From a virus, in IMG/VR virus record IMGVR_UViG_3300017749_000034, positions 1-38,462 of that record: DNA of 38,462 nucleotides. One strand, 5' to 3'. Shown here in pieces: positions 15,216 through 28,100 of the stretch. The translations under genes and the position numbers were made by a program. The number at the start of each line of letters is the position of its first letter. The first letter of the stretch is position 1. The notes beneath the pieces are model-generated. The model saw nothing but the letters and a program-made list of their open reading frames with translations, ran no database searches and was not told the origin of the DNA.

Positions 15216-18200
15216 ATGGCTCTCCAAACGAATACTAACGTAAAGCCTTATTATGATGATTGGGAAGAGAATAAAAATTATCACCGAGTTATGTTCAAGG
15301 CTGGTTTCCCAGTCCAAGCCAGAGAACTAACTCAGTTACAAACGATCCTTCAGGATCAGATCGAAAAGCTCTCGACACGATTCTTGTCGAGTGGCGATAC
15401 GGTCCAACCCGGTGAATTCTCTCTGATTAACCCTGCGGTTTATGTCCGTGTGTCTTCAATGACACAGGGTGCCACCGTTGATGACTTTGTCGGTTTCTAT
15501 GTAACTGGTGCAACTTCTGGTGTAAAGGCTCAGGTTCAGTTTGCTGCAGCTAGAACCGATGATGACGATGCCACATTCTATGTCAGTTATGTGACTGGTG
15601 GTGCCACTAGTGAATACAAGACCTTCTTGGAAGGTGAAGTTATAGAGTCAACTAACCCTAACTTCTTCACTGCTGTTGTTGGTGTATCCAATATCAGTAA
15701 GCCCGTTAATACTCCCGCCATGGGAGATGGTGTGATCTTCAATGTAACCGAAGGCACCTATTTCATTAATGGTTTTATGGTTAATGTTGAGAATCAAACC
15801 ATTATTGTTGAGAAATATGATAAGAAACCAACCTGCCTGATTGGTTTTAATGTAGATGAAAACTTTATTACTTCTAATGAAGATACCAGTCTGTTAGACA
15901 ACTCTCAAGGTTCCTCTAACTTTGCTGCTCCTGGTGCAGACAGACTTCAAATCACACTGACTTTGGTGAGACTTGAAGTAGAAACCCTCAGTCCTAACTT
16001 TATCCGACTTGCGACCCTCCTTGAAGGTAACTTAGAAGGCAAACAGGATAACACAGTAAAGTGGGATTGGTTATATGACATCATGGCTAAGAGGACTTTT
16101 GACGAGTCCGGTAACTATATCATTGATGATTTTGTCATCAAGCCCCTAGAATACATCAATAATGATGATATTAAAATCAGTGGTTTCTTTGACCCAGCTG
16201 TAGATATAGACGACAATCCAATTACTGATGATAATGGTAATGCACTTTATCCACCAGTTCCCCCCAAGAACCTAAGAGATGACTTAATCATTCCCGATGA
16301 CTATCTAACTTTCGATGAAGCCGATGCAAAGTATGTTATCAATATATCTCCAGGAGCGGCATACATTCAGGGTTATGAAGTAGGTTTTAAAACTTCTGTT
16401 CATGTATTTGGTAACAAAGCCAGAACTCTGTCATTCAGAGATAACACCATCACTCAGGTGACACAGGGTGTTAACATTGTCGTTAGTAATGTTTTTGGTG
16501 GTGTTGATATTCAAAACTCCGTTGGGGATGGATCCTCTCTGGCATTTGACAATGTCGTTGTCTATCGTAGTTTTATCGATGGTTACGTTGGTGATTCGGT
16601 TGATACGAATGGACGACCTTTGAATAGAGGTAACGCTCCCTGGACAACCTATCACATTATTTGTGATAGTAATGTTGGAGCAACCAACTTTGGTAACAAT
16701 GAAGTTTATAGAGAAGGTAAGAGTGTCGTTATTGCTGCAAGTTCCCCCAATGGTCTTCAAAGAGGAGACACTTTGGGTGGCGCTAGTATTTTGGTATCTA
16801 CTAAGGTTATTCCCTATCCTTCTGGTGTAATTAAACCCAGATACATGTATCCCAATGGTTTGGTTGATAGTGGAAGTGGATTCTTTGGTTATAACTCCAC
16901 ATTTAGACTTGGTGTCCTAGAATCTTCTTTCTTCACAGAACTTGCTGTTGTTGATGAGTATAATGGAGGCACCAATTGGGTATTTGGTGATCTAGTTTAT
17001 GGTGAACAAAGTCAAGCTATTGGTGTTGTTGAAGAAGGAACGACTAGTAATGGACTTGTCCTTTCCAACATTGTCGGTAGATTTGCCAATAATGAGATTG
17101 TTTATCAGGGTGATGGGGCCTCTAGAAAAGAATCTAGAATTCTTAGAGAAGGTGAGGTTGTAGGTTTTGCCTTCACTGATGCAGGTCCTAGTAATAACAT
17201 CTATGATTTGTCTGGTCAAACCACATTAACAATCACCACCTTAGGTTCTGAGTTGACTCTGACACAGGGTGCTGGTGATATTGTTTGTAACCCCACGGAA
17301 ATTAATCTCACCCAACAGGGTAGAGATAAATTATATTCCTTCCCATTCCCAGAGGGAAGTCCATTCAGAACTAATAGACTAAACTACAATGTTACCACTA
17401 ATGGTGGTGTTACTGGTTTTGCTATCGTTGTTGCTGGTAAAGTTACGAATACACTTCAAAAGACTAAGTCATTCTTCTCTGCTTTGGAAGACCTTAATGA
17501 CTTCTCGGCTGACATCTCTGTACAAAACAACGCAGAGACCGATATTATTCTCGTAGCTCAGAATAGCCTATTCACTGGTGCTACTGGTAATAGTTTTGTT
17601 ACCTGTGATAGTTTGTCGGGTGACCCTTCTGATGAATTGGTATATGGTGATGTTGTCACTTTGGTGGATGACAATGGTTCAGAAATCAACAAAATGGTTT
17701 ACTTTGTTACCAAACCAGTTGGTTATGGTACACAAAGAAGTTCTTCTAGGATTTACTTCACAACCAGTTTGAACTTTAATATTACTGGTAAAACTATCCA
17801 GAGGGTTAGACTTAAGTCCCAGGGTTCTGCTGAACAGACCTTGATATATGAACTTCCTCAGAAAGTAATTAATACTCTTGAGAAAGATCCCCTGACTACT
17901 GGTATTGATTATCAGGTATATCGTGAGTTCTTCGTTAATATCGCCAACGGAACTTCTTCCGTTACGATTACTTCCGGTAGACCTAACGAACAGTTCATCT
18001 CCAACAATAGTAATACCAGTCTGGGTATTGCCGAGAACCTTACAAGACCTCAAGATCCTAATAGGATTGAGGGTAGATTCTTGACGGTCTCTAGTTATGT
18101 CCCACAAGACAACAACACCACTATGGTGTTTAACTTGAATAGAGCAATCACTGACTCCTGTACCGTTAAGATTATAACTCCAGTCCAAATCACCAATGCG

Positions 18201-21200
18201 AAAGCAAAGAGAAAGATCTATAGAGAAGACGTAGTCATTAGAATTCCTACAGACAAATCTACCGAACAAGTCATTTCGTTGGGTATTACTGATGGATTCC
18301 AACTTAAATCAGTCAAGAACTCTTTAGGAGTTAATATCACAGACAACTACTACTTTGACAATGGTCAGAGAGATAATGTTTATGACATCGCTCGATTGAT
18401 TCTAAAGCCTGGTCTACCCGAGGCTTATGGAGAACTTGAAGTTATTGTTGACTACTTCGACCACGATAACATCGGAGATTTCTTTAGTGTCGACTCATAC
18501 ACTGACCAAGATGGTGTTGATTATGGTCTCATTCCTGTGTTTTTCCCAACTACAGGCAAAACAAATGCCAGTTCCTTTAGTAATAATCCATATATTCTGA
18601 GAGATTGTATCGATTTCCGACCCATTGTCAATACCTCAGGGTCCAATGCCTCTGTAATTGCCTCTCTGGTTTCAGGTGTCGATGCTCAACATTCTCATAA
18701 CTTTAGAGATGAGTCCAAAGGAGGTAACGCTTTCGTTCCTCGTTTGCCTGTATCTAATAGTATCTTTGAGTCTGATGTTGAATACTACCTTCCTCAGTTT
18801 AACTCTTTGTTTATTGAGAAGAGTGGGACTCTTACACTTGTAGCTGGAGAGCCAGCAGAAGAACCAATCAGACCCGCTGACCTCGCTAATGGTGTAAGAC
18901 TCTACGATATTCTTCTTCCTGCTTATACTTTCAATGTGAAAGAAATCAAGATTAAGAAATTCAACTTCAAGCGTTATAGAATGAAGGATATCGCTAATCT
19001 TGATCGTAGAATTGAGAGATTAGAAGATATCGTCAGTCTGACTCTCCTTGAACAGAGTGCTCTGAATATGAGTGTTCGTGATGCCGTTACTGGTATGGAT
19101 AGATTCAAGAATGGTATCATTGTTGATAACTTTATGGGTCATGCGAGAGGTGATGTATATGCCTCACAATATAGAAATAGTATCGATCCTAAGAGAGGTC
19201 ATTTGAGACCACCTTGTTTTGTTGATTCCATTAAGGTGGAAGAAAACTTCCAGACTGATGAAGAACGACTCAGTCTCGGTAACTATGCAAGTAACCCGTC
19301 TGGAATCGTAACGGTTCCGTTTGATACCACCAGGATTATCAACCAACCTTTTGCTACTAGGTCTATTAACTTACAGCCGTATTCGGTATTCTGTTATGAG
19401 GGTGTTGTTGACTTAGATCCACCTGTTGATACTTTCCAACAAACTAACAGACAGCCTGATCTCATTATTGAGAATAACACCGTATATGATGCCCTAGAAG
19501 CCCTCACCAATACTCTCAATGAAGAGAATATGCTCGGTACCGAGTGGGGTCCTTGGTCAAGTAGCACCAGTACTGGCACCAGTAGTTCTGTTCTCACAGG
19601 TGATGCGTCAGCCAATTTTGTGGCTAATAATTCTGTTGGTGTATCTGGATTGAATCAGGGAGGAATAGATCTGCTTGCCTCTGGTGGAGCTCCACCAATT
19701 AATGTCACCAGCTCAACAACTACCACAGTATCCACAAGGTCGGAGTTCTTCAGACAATTACAAATCGCCACTGGTCAAATTGATGAGACATCTTATGGTG
19801 ATAGGGTTACTGATGTGGCTCTCGCTAGAACGATGAGAAGTATTGCTGTTTTCATCTCAGCAAAAAGCATGAAACCCAACACAAGACTTTATGCTTTCTT
19901 CGATGAAGTTGATGTAACTTCATATGTTTCTCCTGATTCTATTGTACCTGGTACAGAATTCCCTGATGGTATTGCTCGTTATACGGGAACACCTAATTCC
20001 AACCCCGGAGGCTTCGGTCTCCCCCTCGTGACAGACAATACTGGTAACTTTACTGGTGTATTCCTTATTCCTAATGGAAGACCCCCTGTAGAGGGATATC
20101 AGTATACCGGGATTATGTCTGATATTCAGTATCAGACCACAGGTACTACAAAATCTTTCGCCACTGGAACTAGAACTCTTCGGTTATCTTCGGATAGACA
20201 GAATAAGAAACAGACCGATTTGATAGAAACATTCTCACAAACTAACTTTGTTTCTAGCGGTATCCTTCAAGATAAGCAGGAAAGTATTGTTTCTACTCGT
20301 ATTCCTGACTTTACAGCCTTCCAGGGTGACCCGACAGGTAATACAGAGACAGTAGTAAGCAGTAGTTCTACTGTTGAGAGTGCTGAGTATTTTGACCCAG
20401 TGGCTCAATCATTCCAGATCGACAACAATTTCAGAGAAGGTGTTTTCGTAACTGAGTTGGATGTATTCTTCCAAACTAAAGACCTCATTCATGGTTGTGA
20501 AGCTTTCTTGACAACTACAGATGGTGAAGTTCCTACAAGAACTATCATTCCTCACTCTAGAGTTGTTAAGAACACCGACTCCACACTGAGAGTTCAGTGT
20601 CAACTAGGAACTGAAGTCAACTCTATCGCTCTGGCAGCAGGAACTACTGTCATTGGATCTGAATCGGGCACTACTGGTGTAATTAAATCAACGATTACAT
20701 TTGAATCTGCTGTCGCTAACCCAACAGAGAATGTGACTAATAAAGTCTATAATGTAATTCTTGACAATTATGTCTTGGGTAATTCTGATCAGAATATCAA
20801 TAATGAGTTCTTCCCAGGTGAAGACATCGTACCTCAACTAGACCCACCTGTTACATCACTATTCACCATTGTCAATGACGAGTATGATGTAACAAGACTG
20901 GACTTGAAGAATGTTGGTAGTGGATATTCGACAGCTACCGTTAACTTCTCAGACCCAGAACTTCCTGGTGGACAATCAGCTACAGGTACTGCCTCCATTC
21001 TCAACGGAATGGTTTATGAAGTCAAAGTTACCAGTCCAGGTACTGGTTATGTAAAAGTTCCTTCTGTCACTATTGACGGAAACGGAGTTGGAGCTACAGC
21101 CAGCGTAAAGGTAAATAGAGGAACCTCTGCTGTAGTGATGGGTTGTGCCACTTCTGAGGATGCAACTTCACCTACTAAATTTAAGTTCCATGCTCCTGTT

Positions 21201-23081
21201 TATCTGAGAGGAAATACTTGGTATTCTTTCGTTGTTAAGTCTCCAAACTCTCTGGAATACAGAATGTGGACTTGTAAGTTGGGTGAAAACAAAGTTGGCA
21301 CAGAAGATAGAGTATTTGACCAACCAAACCTTGGTTCTATCTTCAAGTCACAGAATGGTGGACTTTGGACAGAAGACCAGACCACTGATGTTAAGTTTAC
21401 TCTGAGAAGAGCCAAGTTTAATACCAACACCCAGTCGGCTATTCCTTTTGTTAACAAGCCACTTGATAAGTTTACATTGAATCTTGACCCAATTGAAACT
21501 TTCGCTGATGGTTTCGATGACGACTCTCAGGTGTTTGGAGAAAATAGTAGAGTTATTAGGGTCTATCACACCTACAATGGACTTGCTCCTAATGATTATG
21601 TTGTCCTTACCGGTATCGTTGGAGACAATAATAATACCTTGAATGGTATTCCAGTTGAAGAGGTTATTGGTATTCACGAAGTTATTGATGCTGACCTTCT
21701 GTCATTTACTATCATGACTCCGTCAGCCGCTACATCTACTGGTAAGTTGGGTGGCTCTAATGTAATGTCTACCTTCAATAGACCTTATGAAGTTCTTAAC
21801 CTCTATACTGGTTTGGCACTTAACGCCAGTAGTCAAGTAAGATGCACTTATAGAGCCACTCAGTGTGCTGGTGTTACTGGATACAATACCATTAATCAAT
21901 ATCAACTTGACAATCCTGTAGATATTATTCCTTTGGAGGACTATTACTTCAATGGATCCAAGGTTGTGGCTCACCCATTGAACGAATCTAAGTATAACGA
22001 CACCTACCATATGAAGAATCAGAAATCTCTTCTGAATACCTTCTACCTCATGACTAATAACGATGCTGTCTCGCCTGTTCTTGACCTCATCAGAACCGAT
22101 GCCATCGTTATTAGAAACCTCGTAGATAATCCTTTCGCCTATGGTGAACTGACTGGGGTTGTGTCTGATGTACTAGTGGTAAATGGTGGACAAAATTACA
22201 CAGCACCTACTATTACTATTACCGGTGGTGGTGGAACTGGTGCTACTGCCACAGCCACTATTCAAGGTGGGGCTATCACACAAATTGAGGTTAACAATCC
22301 CGGTCTTGGGTATACCTCAACACCTGAGGTTGTCATTACAGACGACAATGGATCTAATGCTGTTGCCACTGCTATCGTGTCAACCAGAGCAGTTTCCACT
22401 AATCGGACAACTATGTTTGGTAGTAGAGATGCGACCATTAAGTTTAGATCAGACTTTGACCCAGCAGCTGCTGGTATAGCTCAAGGTGATATTCTTGAGG
22501 TGGATAATAAGAAATTGAAACTTCTTGATATCAACAGAGAAACCAGGAAGATCAAGGTCAGAGGTAGTGCCCTCGACAAAATCAAGGAGAACTCAACCAT
22601 TGACAATTCTGTCATGAATGCTCTTGGAATTGAAAGAATTTCAAGAACAGATTTCCCCAAATACTTTGTTCCCGAAGAAAGGCAGAATGGTTCCGTTTAT
22701 GCTAAGTGGATATCTCGTCTATTCATTCTTGAAAATCCATGTGATGGTCTTGAAGTCAAATTGACAACTTGTCAGTATGAAAGAGAAGACATCAGAATCT
22801 ACTTCAAGGTTAGAGGTGTTGGTTTCGATAGTGATTTGAATAACGAAAACTGGATTGCTTTTAATGGCACAGGTCTTCCTAATAGTGTTGAAGACATCGC
22901 TATCAGATCTACAGATTATGTCAACCCCTCTTATATCAGACCTGAAGATTGGAGAGAAATTATCTTCACTATTCAAGATCTGGCTAAGTTTGACGCTATC
23001 AAGTTTAAGATTGTAATGACATCAAACAACCCATCTAAAGTTCCTCTCATTGATGACTTCCAGTTGGTTTGTACTGAGTAA
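15216..23081 (+). CDS. Giant DUF4815-type virion structural protein (2621 aa)
   Basis: The N-terminus is the DUF4815 signature: [20 protein letters not shown] (residues 12-31), then [20 protein letters not shown]. This family is found in tail/baseplate proteins of T4-like cyanophages. Residues ~1255-1290 form a predicted coiled coil ([20 protein letters not shown]). The segment [11 protein letters not shown]...[15 protein letters not shown] (~1725-1755) is a motif I associate with these proteins. Two G-x-G-Y beta-repeat blocks lie at ~1898-1967 and ~2316-2390. This is the longest gene in the window. It follows gp8, where T4 has gp9-gp12, and probably forms the outer baseplate or fibre network. 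The exact T4 counterpart is not resolved. No enzymatic motif is seen. Confidence 0.85.
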   Translation: MALQTNTNVKPYYDDWEENKNYHRVMFKAGFPVQARELTQLQTILQDQIEKLSTRFLSSGDTVQPGEFSLINPAVYVRVSSMTQGATVDDFVGFYVTGATSGVKAQVQFAAARTDDDDATFYVSYVTGGATSEYKTFLEGEVIESTNPNFFTAVVGVSNISKPVNTPAMGDGVIFNVTEGTYFINGFMVNVENQTIIVEKYDKKPTCLIGFNVDENFITSNEDTSLLDNSQGSSNFAAPGADRLQITLTLVRLEVETLSPNFIRLATLLEGNLEGKQDNTVKWDWLYDIMAKRTFDESGNYIIDDFVIKPLEYINNDDIKISGFFDPAVDIDDNPITDDNGNALYPPVPPKNLRDDLIIPDDYLTFDEADAKYVINISPGAAYIQGYEVGFKTSVHVFGNKARTLSFRDNTITQVTQGVNIVVSNVFGGVDIQNSVGDGSSLAFDNVVVYRSFIDGYVGDSVDTNGRPLNRGNAPWTTYHIICDSNVGATNFGNNEVYREGKSVVIAASSPNGLQRGDTLGGASILVSTKVIPYPSGVIKPRYMYPNGLVDSGSGFFGYNSTFRLGVLESSFFTELAVVDEYNGGTNWVFGDLVYGEQSQAIGVVEEGTTSNGLVLSNIVGRFANNEIVYQGDGASRKESRILREGEVVGFAFTDAGPSNNIYDLSGQTTLTITTLGSELTLTQGAGDIVCNPTEINLTQQGRDKLYSFPFPEGSPFRTNRLNYNVTTNGGVTGFAIVVAGKVTNTLQKTKSFFSALEDLNDFSADISVQNNAETDIILVAQNSLFTGATGNSFVTCDSLSGDPSDELVYGDVVTLVDDNGSEINKMVYFVTKPVGYGTQRSSSRIYFTTSLNFNITGKTIQRVRLKSQGSAEQTLIYELPQKVINTLEKDPLTTGIDYQVYREFFVNIANGTSSVTITSGRPNEQFISNNSNTSLGIAENLTRPQDPNRIEGRFLTVSSYVPQDNNTTMVFNLNRAITDSCTVKIITPVQITNAKAKRKIYREDVVIRIPTDKSTEQVISLGITDGFQLKSVKNSLGVNITDNYYFDNGQRDNVYDIARLILKPGLPEAYGELEVIVDYFDHDNIGDFFSVDSYTDQDGVDYGLIPVFFPTTGKTNASSFSNNPYILRDCIDFRPIVNTSGSNASVIASLVSGVDAQHSHNFRDESKGGNAFVPRLPVSNSIFESDVEYYLPQFNSLFIEKSGTLTLVAGEPAEEPIRPADLANGVRLYDILLPAYTFNVKEIKIKKFNFKRYRMKDIANLDRRIERLEDIVSLTLLEQSALNMSVRDAVTGMDRFKNGIIVDNFMGHARGDVYASQYRNSIDPKRGHLRPPCFVDSIKVEENFQTDEERLSLGNYASNPSGIVTVPFDTTRIINQPFATRSINLQPYSVFCYEGVVDLDPPVDTFQQTNRQPDLIIENNTVYDALEALTNTLNEENMLGTEWGPWSSSTSTGTSSSVLTGDASANFVANNSVGVSGLNQGGIDLLASGGAPPINVTSSTTTTVSTRSEFFRQLQIATGQIDETSYGDRVTDVALARTMRSIAVFISAKSMKPNTRLYAFFDEVDVTSYVSPDSIVPGTEFPDGIARYTGTPNSNPGGFGLPLVTDNTGNFTGVFLIPNGRPPVEGYQYTGIMSDIQYQTTGTTKSFATGTRTLRLSSDRQNKKQTDLIETFSQTNFVSSGILQDKQESIVSTRIPDFTAFQGDPTGNTETVVSSSSTVESAEYFDPVAQSFQIDNNFREGVFVTELDVFFQTKDLIHGCEAFLTTTDGEVPTRTIIPHSRVVKNTDSTLRVQCQLGTEVNSIALAAGTTVIGSESGTTGVIKSTITFESAVANPTENVTNKVYNVILDNYVLGNSDQNINNEFFPGEDIVPQLDPPVTSLFTIVNDEYDVTRLDLKNVGSGYSTATVNFSDPELPGGQSATGTASILNGMVYEVKVTSPGTGYVKVPSVTIDGNGVGATASVKVNRGTSAVVMGCATSEDATSPTKFKFHAPVYLRGNTWYSFVVKSPNSLEYRMWTCKLGENKVGTEDRVFDQPNLGSIFKSQNGGLWTEDQTTDVKFTLRRAKFNTNTQSAIPFVNKPLDKFTLNLDPIETFADGFDDDSQVFGENSRVIRVYHTYNGLAPNDYVVLTGIVGDNNNTLNGIPVEEVIGIHEVIDADLLSFTIMTPSAATSTGKLGGSNVMSTFNRPYEVLNLYTGLALNASSQVRCTYRATQCAGVTGYNTINQYQLDNPVDIIPLEDYYFNGSKVVAHPLNESKYNDTYHMKNQKSLLNTFYLMTNNDAVSPVLDLIRTDAIVIRNLVDNPFAYGELTGVVSDVLVVNGGQNYTAPTITITGGGGTGATATATIQGGAITQIEVNNPGLGYTSTPEVVITDDNGSNAVATAIVSTRAVSTNRTTMFGSRDATIKFRSDFDPAAAGIAQGDILEVDNKKLKLLDINRETRKIKVRGSALDKIKENSTIDNSVMNALGIERISRTDFPKYFVPEERQNGSVYAKWISRLFILENPCDGLEVKLTTCQYEREDIRIYFKVRGVGFDSDLNNENWIAFNGTGLPNSVEDIAIRSTDYVNPSYIRPEDWREIIFTIQDLAKFDAIKFKIVMTSNNPSKVPLIDDFQLVCTE
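20910..22388 (+). repeat. Two G-x-G-Y beta-repeat blocks within the DUF4815 gene
   Basis: Coding repeats at about 20910-21118 ([18 protein letters not shown] ... [18 protein letters not shown]) and 22165-22388 ([20 protein letters not shown] ... [19 protein letters not shown]). Each is a pair of G-x-x-Y-x-x-P strands joined by a Gly-Ala-rich strand. Similar blocks occur in gp8 and the gp7-like protein. Confidence 0.7.
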
Positions 23082-23089
23082 TATAAATA
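23082..23089 (+). promoter_or_regulatory. Putative T4-type late promoter (TATAAATA)
   Basis: TATAAATA begins one base after the TAA stop of the DUF4815 gene and lies 18 nt before the ATG at 23108. It sits in the loop of the small hairpin TGAGTA (23075-23080)/TACTCA (23088-23093); an AGAGG ribosome site follows. Confidence 0.7.
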
Positions 23090-23107
23090 CTCAAAAGAGG
23101 TGTTTAA

Positions 23108-23314
23108 ATGAAAAACAAGGTTGATGGGCATGATAATCTTTATAAAGACCCTGAAACTGGCATAATTGTAAACCGGGCCGGACTTGATAGAGACCGGTAC
23201 CGAATTGCCAAGAAACAAGCACTAGAATCACAGGCATCCCAACAGGAAATTGCTCGTCTTTCTAATGAAATTAATGAAATCAAATCTCTCCTCCACCAAA
23301 TACTGAACAAATAA
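23108..23314 (+). CDS. Small coiled-coil protein (68 aa), probable structural accessory
   Basis: A 68-residue protein with a clear AAAAGAGGTG ribosome site. The N-terminal part (LYKDPETGIIVNRAGLDRDR) is polar. Residues ~33-68 form one amphipathic helix (EIARLSNEINEIKSLLHQIL) with leucine/isoleucine heptads, a likely coiled coil. Its last stop base is the first base of the tail-collar gene (TAATG), so translation is probably coupled. The arrangement suggests a partner or chaperone for a neighbouring fibre protein, but that is inference. The helix resembles the one in the small protein ending at 3213. Confidence 0.7.
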   Translation: MKNKVDGHDNLYKDPETGIIVNRAGLDRDRYRIAKKQALESQASQQEIARLSNEINEIKSLLHQILNK

Positions 23315-24423
23315 TGGCACTCAATTTCCCGGCAGATATCACACAACCCTATGTTGACACTACGTCTGGGTTGAAATACATCTATAACGATGCGGTTGGT
23401 GCGTGGGAATCTGCGATTCAACCACCTGTTATCATCACCGCAGCCGCACCAGCTATTGAGTTGGATGGTTTCCTATGGTATGACAGCGCAAGTGCAGCCG
23501 TCTATATTCGTTTTGGTGATCAGTGGGTTCTCCTCACCAGTGCCGGAAGTGGTGGTGGTGGAGGAGGTGCAACTAACCTCGTCACAATCAGTGCCACTCC
23601 ACCTACTCCAGCAGCCAACGGTCAACTATGGTGGGACAATAATTCTGGTCGTTTGTTTGTTTATTATATTGACCCATCTACTGACGCTCAATGGTTAGAT
23701 GCCTGCCCTAACATCGATGGTGTTAATGGTGGTGGTGCTTTCTCTGGTCCTAATGCTCCATCAGGTGCCGTTGAGGGTGACCTCTGGTTTAACACAACTA
23801 CAGATGGTTTGAGTGTTTATGTTAATGGTGTTTGGTTGCCTGTCCAGTCACAGATTGAGGGTATCGAAACCTTAACACCAACTGAACCCATTTTCCTTTC
23901 TGGAACAACCAAAGACCCCATTATAGCTATCAGAGATGCAACTTCTGCTGTGAGGGGTTCTGTGAAAATGGCATCACAGGCCGAAACAAACACACCCACT
24001 TTGTCCAATGTTGCCCTTTCTCCACAGACATTAGACACTATTCTCAGTACTAGTCCAGAAGTTTATATTGCTGATGCCACGAATGGACAAAAAGGTATTG
24101 TAGAGTTAGCAACAGATGCCGAAACCATTGCTGGTAGTAGTTCAGTTACTGCCACAACACCAGCTGGTGTAGCTGCAGCAATCACTGCCGCCGGTAGCAC
24201 CGTTTCTATAGGATCTGTCATTATGATTGCCAATGGTTCAGTTATCCCAACGGGATATCTTCTCTGTGATGGGTCCGCCGTCGACAGATCAACATATAGT
24301 GGTTTGTTTTCCAATATCACTACATTGTATGGGGCTGGTAATGGATCAACAACTTTCAATATACCTGATATGAGTGGATCCATTACTGGTTTGCCATATG
24401 GTGCCTATTGTATCAAGACTTGA
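23314..24423 (+). CDS. Phage tail-collar domain protein (short-tail-fibre-like)
   Basis: A 369-residue protein. Residues 1-32 are a small module shared with the next gene (FPADITQPYVDTTSGLKYIY). Three tryptophan modules follow at ~51-73, ~101-131 and ~154-176 (DGFLWYDS, NGQLWWDN, EGDLWFNT, each ending in a W strand), separated by a Gly run. A fibre-type segment NGQKGIVELATDAETIAG precedes the C-terminal tail-collar domain (~298-355: IGSVIMIANGSVIPTGYLLC, then DGSAVDRSTYSGLF, FNIPDM). Collar domains occur in T4 gp12-like short fibres and other phage adhesins. It is probably a host-contacting fibre of the baseplate. Translation starts on the stop codon of the small protein before it. Confidence 0.85.
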   Translation: MALNFPADITQPYVDTTSGLKYIYNDAVGAWESAIQPPVIITAAAPAIELDGFLWYDSASAAVYIRFGDQWVLLTSAGSGGGGGGATNLVTISATPPTPAANGQLWWDNNSGRLFVYYIDPSTDAQWLDACPNIDGVNGGGAFSGPNAPSGAVEGDLWFNTTTDGLSVYVNGVWLPVQSQIEGIETLTPTEPIFLSGTTKDPIIAIRDATSAVRGSVKMASQAETNTPTLSNVALSPQTLDTILSTSPEVYIADATNGQKGIVELATDAETIAGSSSVTATTPAGVAAAITAAGSTVSIGSVIMIANGSVIPTGYLLCDGSAVDRSTYSGLFSNITTLYGAGNGSTTFNIPDMSGSITGLPYGAYCIKT

Positions 24424-24429
24424 TAAATA
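24422..24429 (+). promoter_or_regulatory. Putative T4-type late promoter (GATAAATA)
   Basis: GATAAATA overlaps the TGA stop (24421-24423) of the tail-collar gene and lies 18 nt before the ATG at 24448, with the strong ribosome site AGAAGGAGAG between. Confidence 0.7.
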
Positions 24430-24447
24430 GTAAAAAGAAGGAGAGTT

Positions 24448-24765
24448 ATGGCTCAGATAGATTTTCCACCAAATCCAGCATTAAATCAACAATTTACAGC
24501 ACAGAATGGAATTGTTTATTTCTGTAGTAATGTATCTCCCATTGTTTGGGAGGTTGTGAGTCAAACTGGAAACACAGGACAAAGACTTTGGAATAGAGAC
24601 GGGTCGACTAATAGCATCTACCCCATCTATCCTGGTGATGATGTACACATAAGAGACACTGCTGGTAATATTACAACCTCTATTACTTCTGGTGGACCAG
24701 GTGAAATAGCATCTGTAAAGACAGATAACCTTTTGTTTGCTCAGATGCAACCACTCCCCGCTTAA
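24448..24765 (+). CDS. Small virion structural protein (105 aa), unknown role
   Basis: A 105-residue protein. The N-terminus (IDFPPNPALNQQFTAQNGIV, then YFCSNVSPIVWEVV) matches the pattern of the tail-collar protein N-terminus: an FP start, a Q-(F/Y)-T stretch, G-x-x-Y and a closing W. The middle is beta-rich (YPIYPGDDVHIRDTAGNITT). The C-terminus ends MQPLPA, similar to the ends of the two large fibres downstream. It reads like a fibre head or attachment domain without a shaft. Strong ribosome site. It starts the operon that includes the next genes. No enzymatic motif is seen. Confidence 0.7.
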   Translation: MAQIDFPPNPALNQQFTAQNGIVYFCSNVSPIVWEVVSQTGNTGQRLWNRDGSTNSIYPIYPGDDVHIRDTAGNITTSITSGGPGEIASVKTDNLLFAQMQPLPA

Positions 24766-24769
24766 GAAG

Positions 24770-25141
24770 ATGGCTAGTTTTTCAGTAAATATTACCATCT
24801 CTCGTGGCAATGACTTTAGTCAGGTTTTCTTTCTGACTAACCCAGACAGGTCTCCAGTTGATTTAACTGGGGCAACTTTTAGTGCCAATCTGGCAAAACA
24901 CTCCATGGCTCAAGATGCCCTGGCTGAAGGTGGTACTGTTTATAAATTCATTCCTTTTGCCACATCGGTAGTAGAAGAGGGTAATGGCACTTATTCTATC
25001 TCACTTACACCGGAACAAACCGGTAACCTCGAAGAAGGTAAGTATGTGTATAGTGTTTCTATGATGAATGTTAACGGAGTCATTACGGAAACAATCAGTG
25101 GTTTGGCTTTTGTAGACAACGCATTCGGTAATCTGAGGTAA
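24770..25141 (+). CDS. Ig-like/BppU-N-like structural protein (123 aa)
   Basis: The start chosen is ATG 24770, four bases after the previous stop. A TTG 33 nt upstream also opens the frame but would overlap the preceding gene. The 123 residues show a beta-sandwich pattern: ISRGNDFSQVFFLTNPDRSP, VDLTGATFSANLAKH, GTYSISLTPEQTGNLEEGKY and YSVSMMNVNGVITETISG. This resembles the BppU N-terminal/Ig-like domains that anchor receptor-binding proteins to baseplates; the assignment rests on pattern only. Its last codons carry GAGGT, which serves as ribosome site for the large fibre gene 3 nt later, so the two are probably coupled. Confidence 0.65.
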   Translation: MASFSVNITISRGNDFSQVFFLTNPDRSPVDLTGATFSANLAKHSMAQDALAEGGTVYKFIPFATSVVEEGNGTYSISLTPEQTGNLEEGKYVYSVSMMNVNGVITETISGLAFVDNAFGNLR

Positions 25142-25144
25142 CAA

Positions 25145-28100
25145 ATGGCTATCAATATCCCAGTACCTATTAGTGATCTACCTAGGATTGGTTCCCTATA
25201 TCCAAGTTATCTATTTGTTACCGAAAAACAAAGTATAACACACAACATCAGTTGGAATAAACTTCTCGGTGACCTAACTGATCTTCCTAGTAGCATCATC
25301 TTTGGTTATGGTTCAGCTGAACTTCCTGCTATTGGTTTTGTTGATAGTAGTGCAGGCTTCTACGCACCACAGATTGGTGCTATTGCAGTAGAAACTAGTA
25401 ACAAACAGAGATTTACTATTGGTCCTTCTGGCGTTATTGAATTCGGTCTTGGTGGTCCATCCGTAATTTCAGAGGACATATCACATACGATTACTTCAGA
25501 ATCGACAATAAAGTGTGGTGTTAGATTTAATCAAAATATTATTGTTGATGAAGATGTTAAATTATCTGGAGACCTCACTCTCTATGGTAAAATTGACTTT
25601 GAAGATGTTGTTATCAATGGTCAAGGCGATGGTGATGATTTAGTTGTTAATGGTGCAAATATCTCATTAGGTGGTGGTTGTGACACGACAACATTTAATT
25701 GTTATAACACAACTAGATCTTATTGTGGTATTAAATCTTTAGAAAATTTTACAATAACTTATAATCTTGTATCACTTTCACCCCTTAATATACCCAACAT
25801 AACAGTTACCAATGAATCATCATTACAAAAGGTAGATACACCTAGTAATCTTGTAGTTGATGATGGTGGTGTTGTTACTTTTAATCCTGACGGTATCTTA
25901 ACAATTACCGGTGATGTAACTGCCGGTAAATTCTTTGGTGATGGTCAAGATATAACAAACCTCAACCTTCCATCATCACTCAGATTGAAGGGTTCTATAG
26001 ACCCTACAACTGTAGGTCCCCCAGATCCACCAGTGGATGGAGATGTTTGGTACTCAACAGCAACAGGAAACTTCACCAATGATTGGGTTGGTGTGGAAGG
26101 TGATGCAGTAAGAGTTGGTCAATCTTTCTATTACAGAGCTATCACAAACTCCAACCCTACCGCTAATTGGGTTCTTGGTGGTCTCAGTGATCTACAATCT
26201 CCACACTTTATGTTTATTGACCTGGACCAGACGGTCTCGGGATCACATACACATTCAACAATAATAAACGCGACTGATAATATTGATACTGGTAGTTCCG
26301 ATATTGTTGCTCAAACTCTTATATTAAGCAACAAAGCAGTTTCTGCTCTAACTATTTCTGGAAATGTTGCTGGTACTCTAACCACAAGATCATATGTCGA
26401 ATCGAGGATGACTAATTCCACTCTCGATTTTCCATTAAAGGTATCAAAGTATATTACTGGTCAGGATTATAATGGATCATCATCACAGACTTGGAGGTTA
26501 GATGCAAGTCCAACGGGTAATGATAACATTGTTGCAAGAAATGATGAGGGTAATTTTAGTGCCAATAACATCACAGCAGTTTTCCTGGATGGAACTTCCG
26601 CAGATGCTCGTGAATTAGATGTTAATTACCCAAGTGTTAGTGGAGATTATCCAGTTACATTTACTCATGGTATAGCCACATCTCAAGTAGTCCATTCTGA
26701 TACTGGATTCACACATAATCCAATAACAGATACTCTTAAGGTTGGTGTTATTGTAGGTGATGTTACTGGTGATGTAACAGGTAATGCCGACACGACTACT
26801 GCCTTTGAAACATCACGGGACATCTGGGGTCAGTCATTTAATGGCACAGCCGATGTATCTGGTGATATGTCGAGTGTTGGTAACATTATATCACAAAGTG
26901 ATAATACCAAAGATATTGGCTTATCTGATAATGTATGGGCCAACATATACGCCACCACTTTCCGTGGAAGATTTGAGGGCAATGTAAAAATTGGTAATAG
27001 TACAGAATATACATTGACAAATGGAACACATATCCTTGGTGGTGTGTGGAATGGGTCTGTTGCCAAAACTTGGTCTATCCGATGTGATTCTAAAAATACA
27101 CCAGAGTATATTGTTGTCCGAGATGAATCTGCAAATTTCTCATCCAATATCATCACGGGTGTTCAATTTGTAGGACCACTAACGGGTGATGTCACTGGTA
27201 ATATTACTGGCTCTTCTGGTTTAGTTACTGGAAACAGCGCCACCTTTACTGCATTCGAAACAACAAGAACTCTCTGGACTCAGCCGTTTGATGGTACATT
27301 CGATGTAACTGGTTCTATCCTTAGTGAGACCATTACTCCAGAAATAACATCTACATCTGATATTGGTTCCAGTGCTCTTCCATATAAAGATCTTTATGTT
27401 GACACAATTATTGGTGATGTTCCCAATAATGGTACATCAACAGATAAAGTCAATAACCCACTGACTAGGGGTAATTATTGGGAAGGAACTATTAATACCT
27501 GGGATGGTTCTATTTCAGACACCTGGTCGGTTGACCCTAGAAGTGAAAGTGTAGCGAACAAAACAATCCTTAGAGATACAAACACTAACTTCGAATCAAA
27601 TGTAATCACTGCAACTTTCAGGGGACCAATTACAGGTAATGTCACTGGAAATATTTCCGGTCACTCTGGTTCTATTACAGGTAATGCTGGCACTGTAACA
27701 AGGTTAGAAACACCCAGAACTCTTTGGAGTCAGTCATTTGATGGTACCGATAATGTTAGTGGAGATGTTTTAGGCACAGGTAACATACTACCGACTACAA
27801 CTGACACAAGTGGTATCGGAAGAGAAGATAAAAACTATTCAGATGTGTATGCTACGACTTTCCATGGATACTTTGATACCACAGTACCCGAGGTTACTCA
27901 ACTAGTAAAGACACTTACACCTGGACCTTATATTGAGGGATCTCCCTGGAATGGATCTTCCGAATTGTATTGGAATGTTTATGCAAGAAGTGCAAATACT
28001 CCAGAGTCAGTAATTCTTCGTGATAATAGTGAAAACTTTGAGGCTAGTAGAATCACTAGTGATTTGATTGGTTTCGTAACAGGAGACCTGACAGGCAGTG

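Noticed and set aside
17679-18302. Reverse-strand open frame of 207 codons
   Set aside because: It lies wholly antisense to the DUF4815 gene, has no recognisable motif or ribosome site, and is explained by codon bias of the forward gene.
24737-24769. TTG start 33 nt upstream of the Ig-like gene
   Set aside because: It would overlap the preceding gene by 29 nt; the ATG at 24770 fits spacing and gives a natural beta-domain N-terminus.
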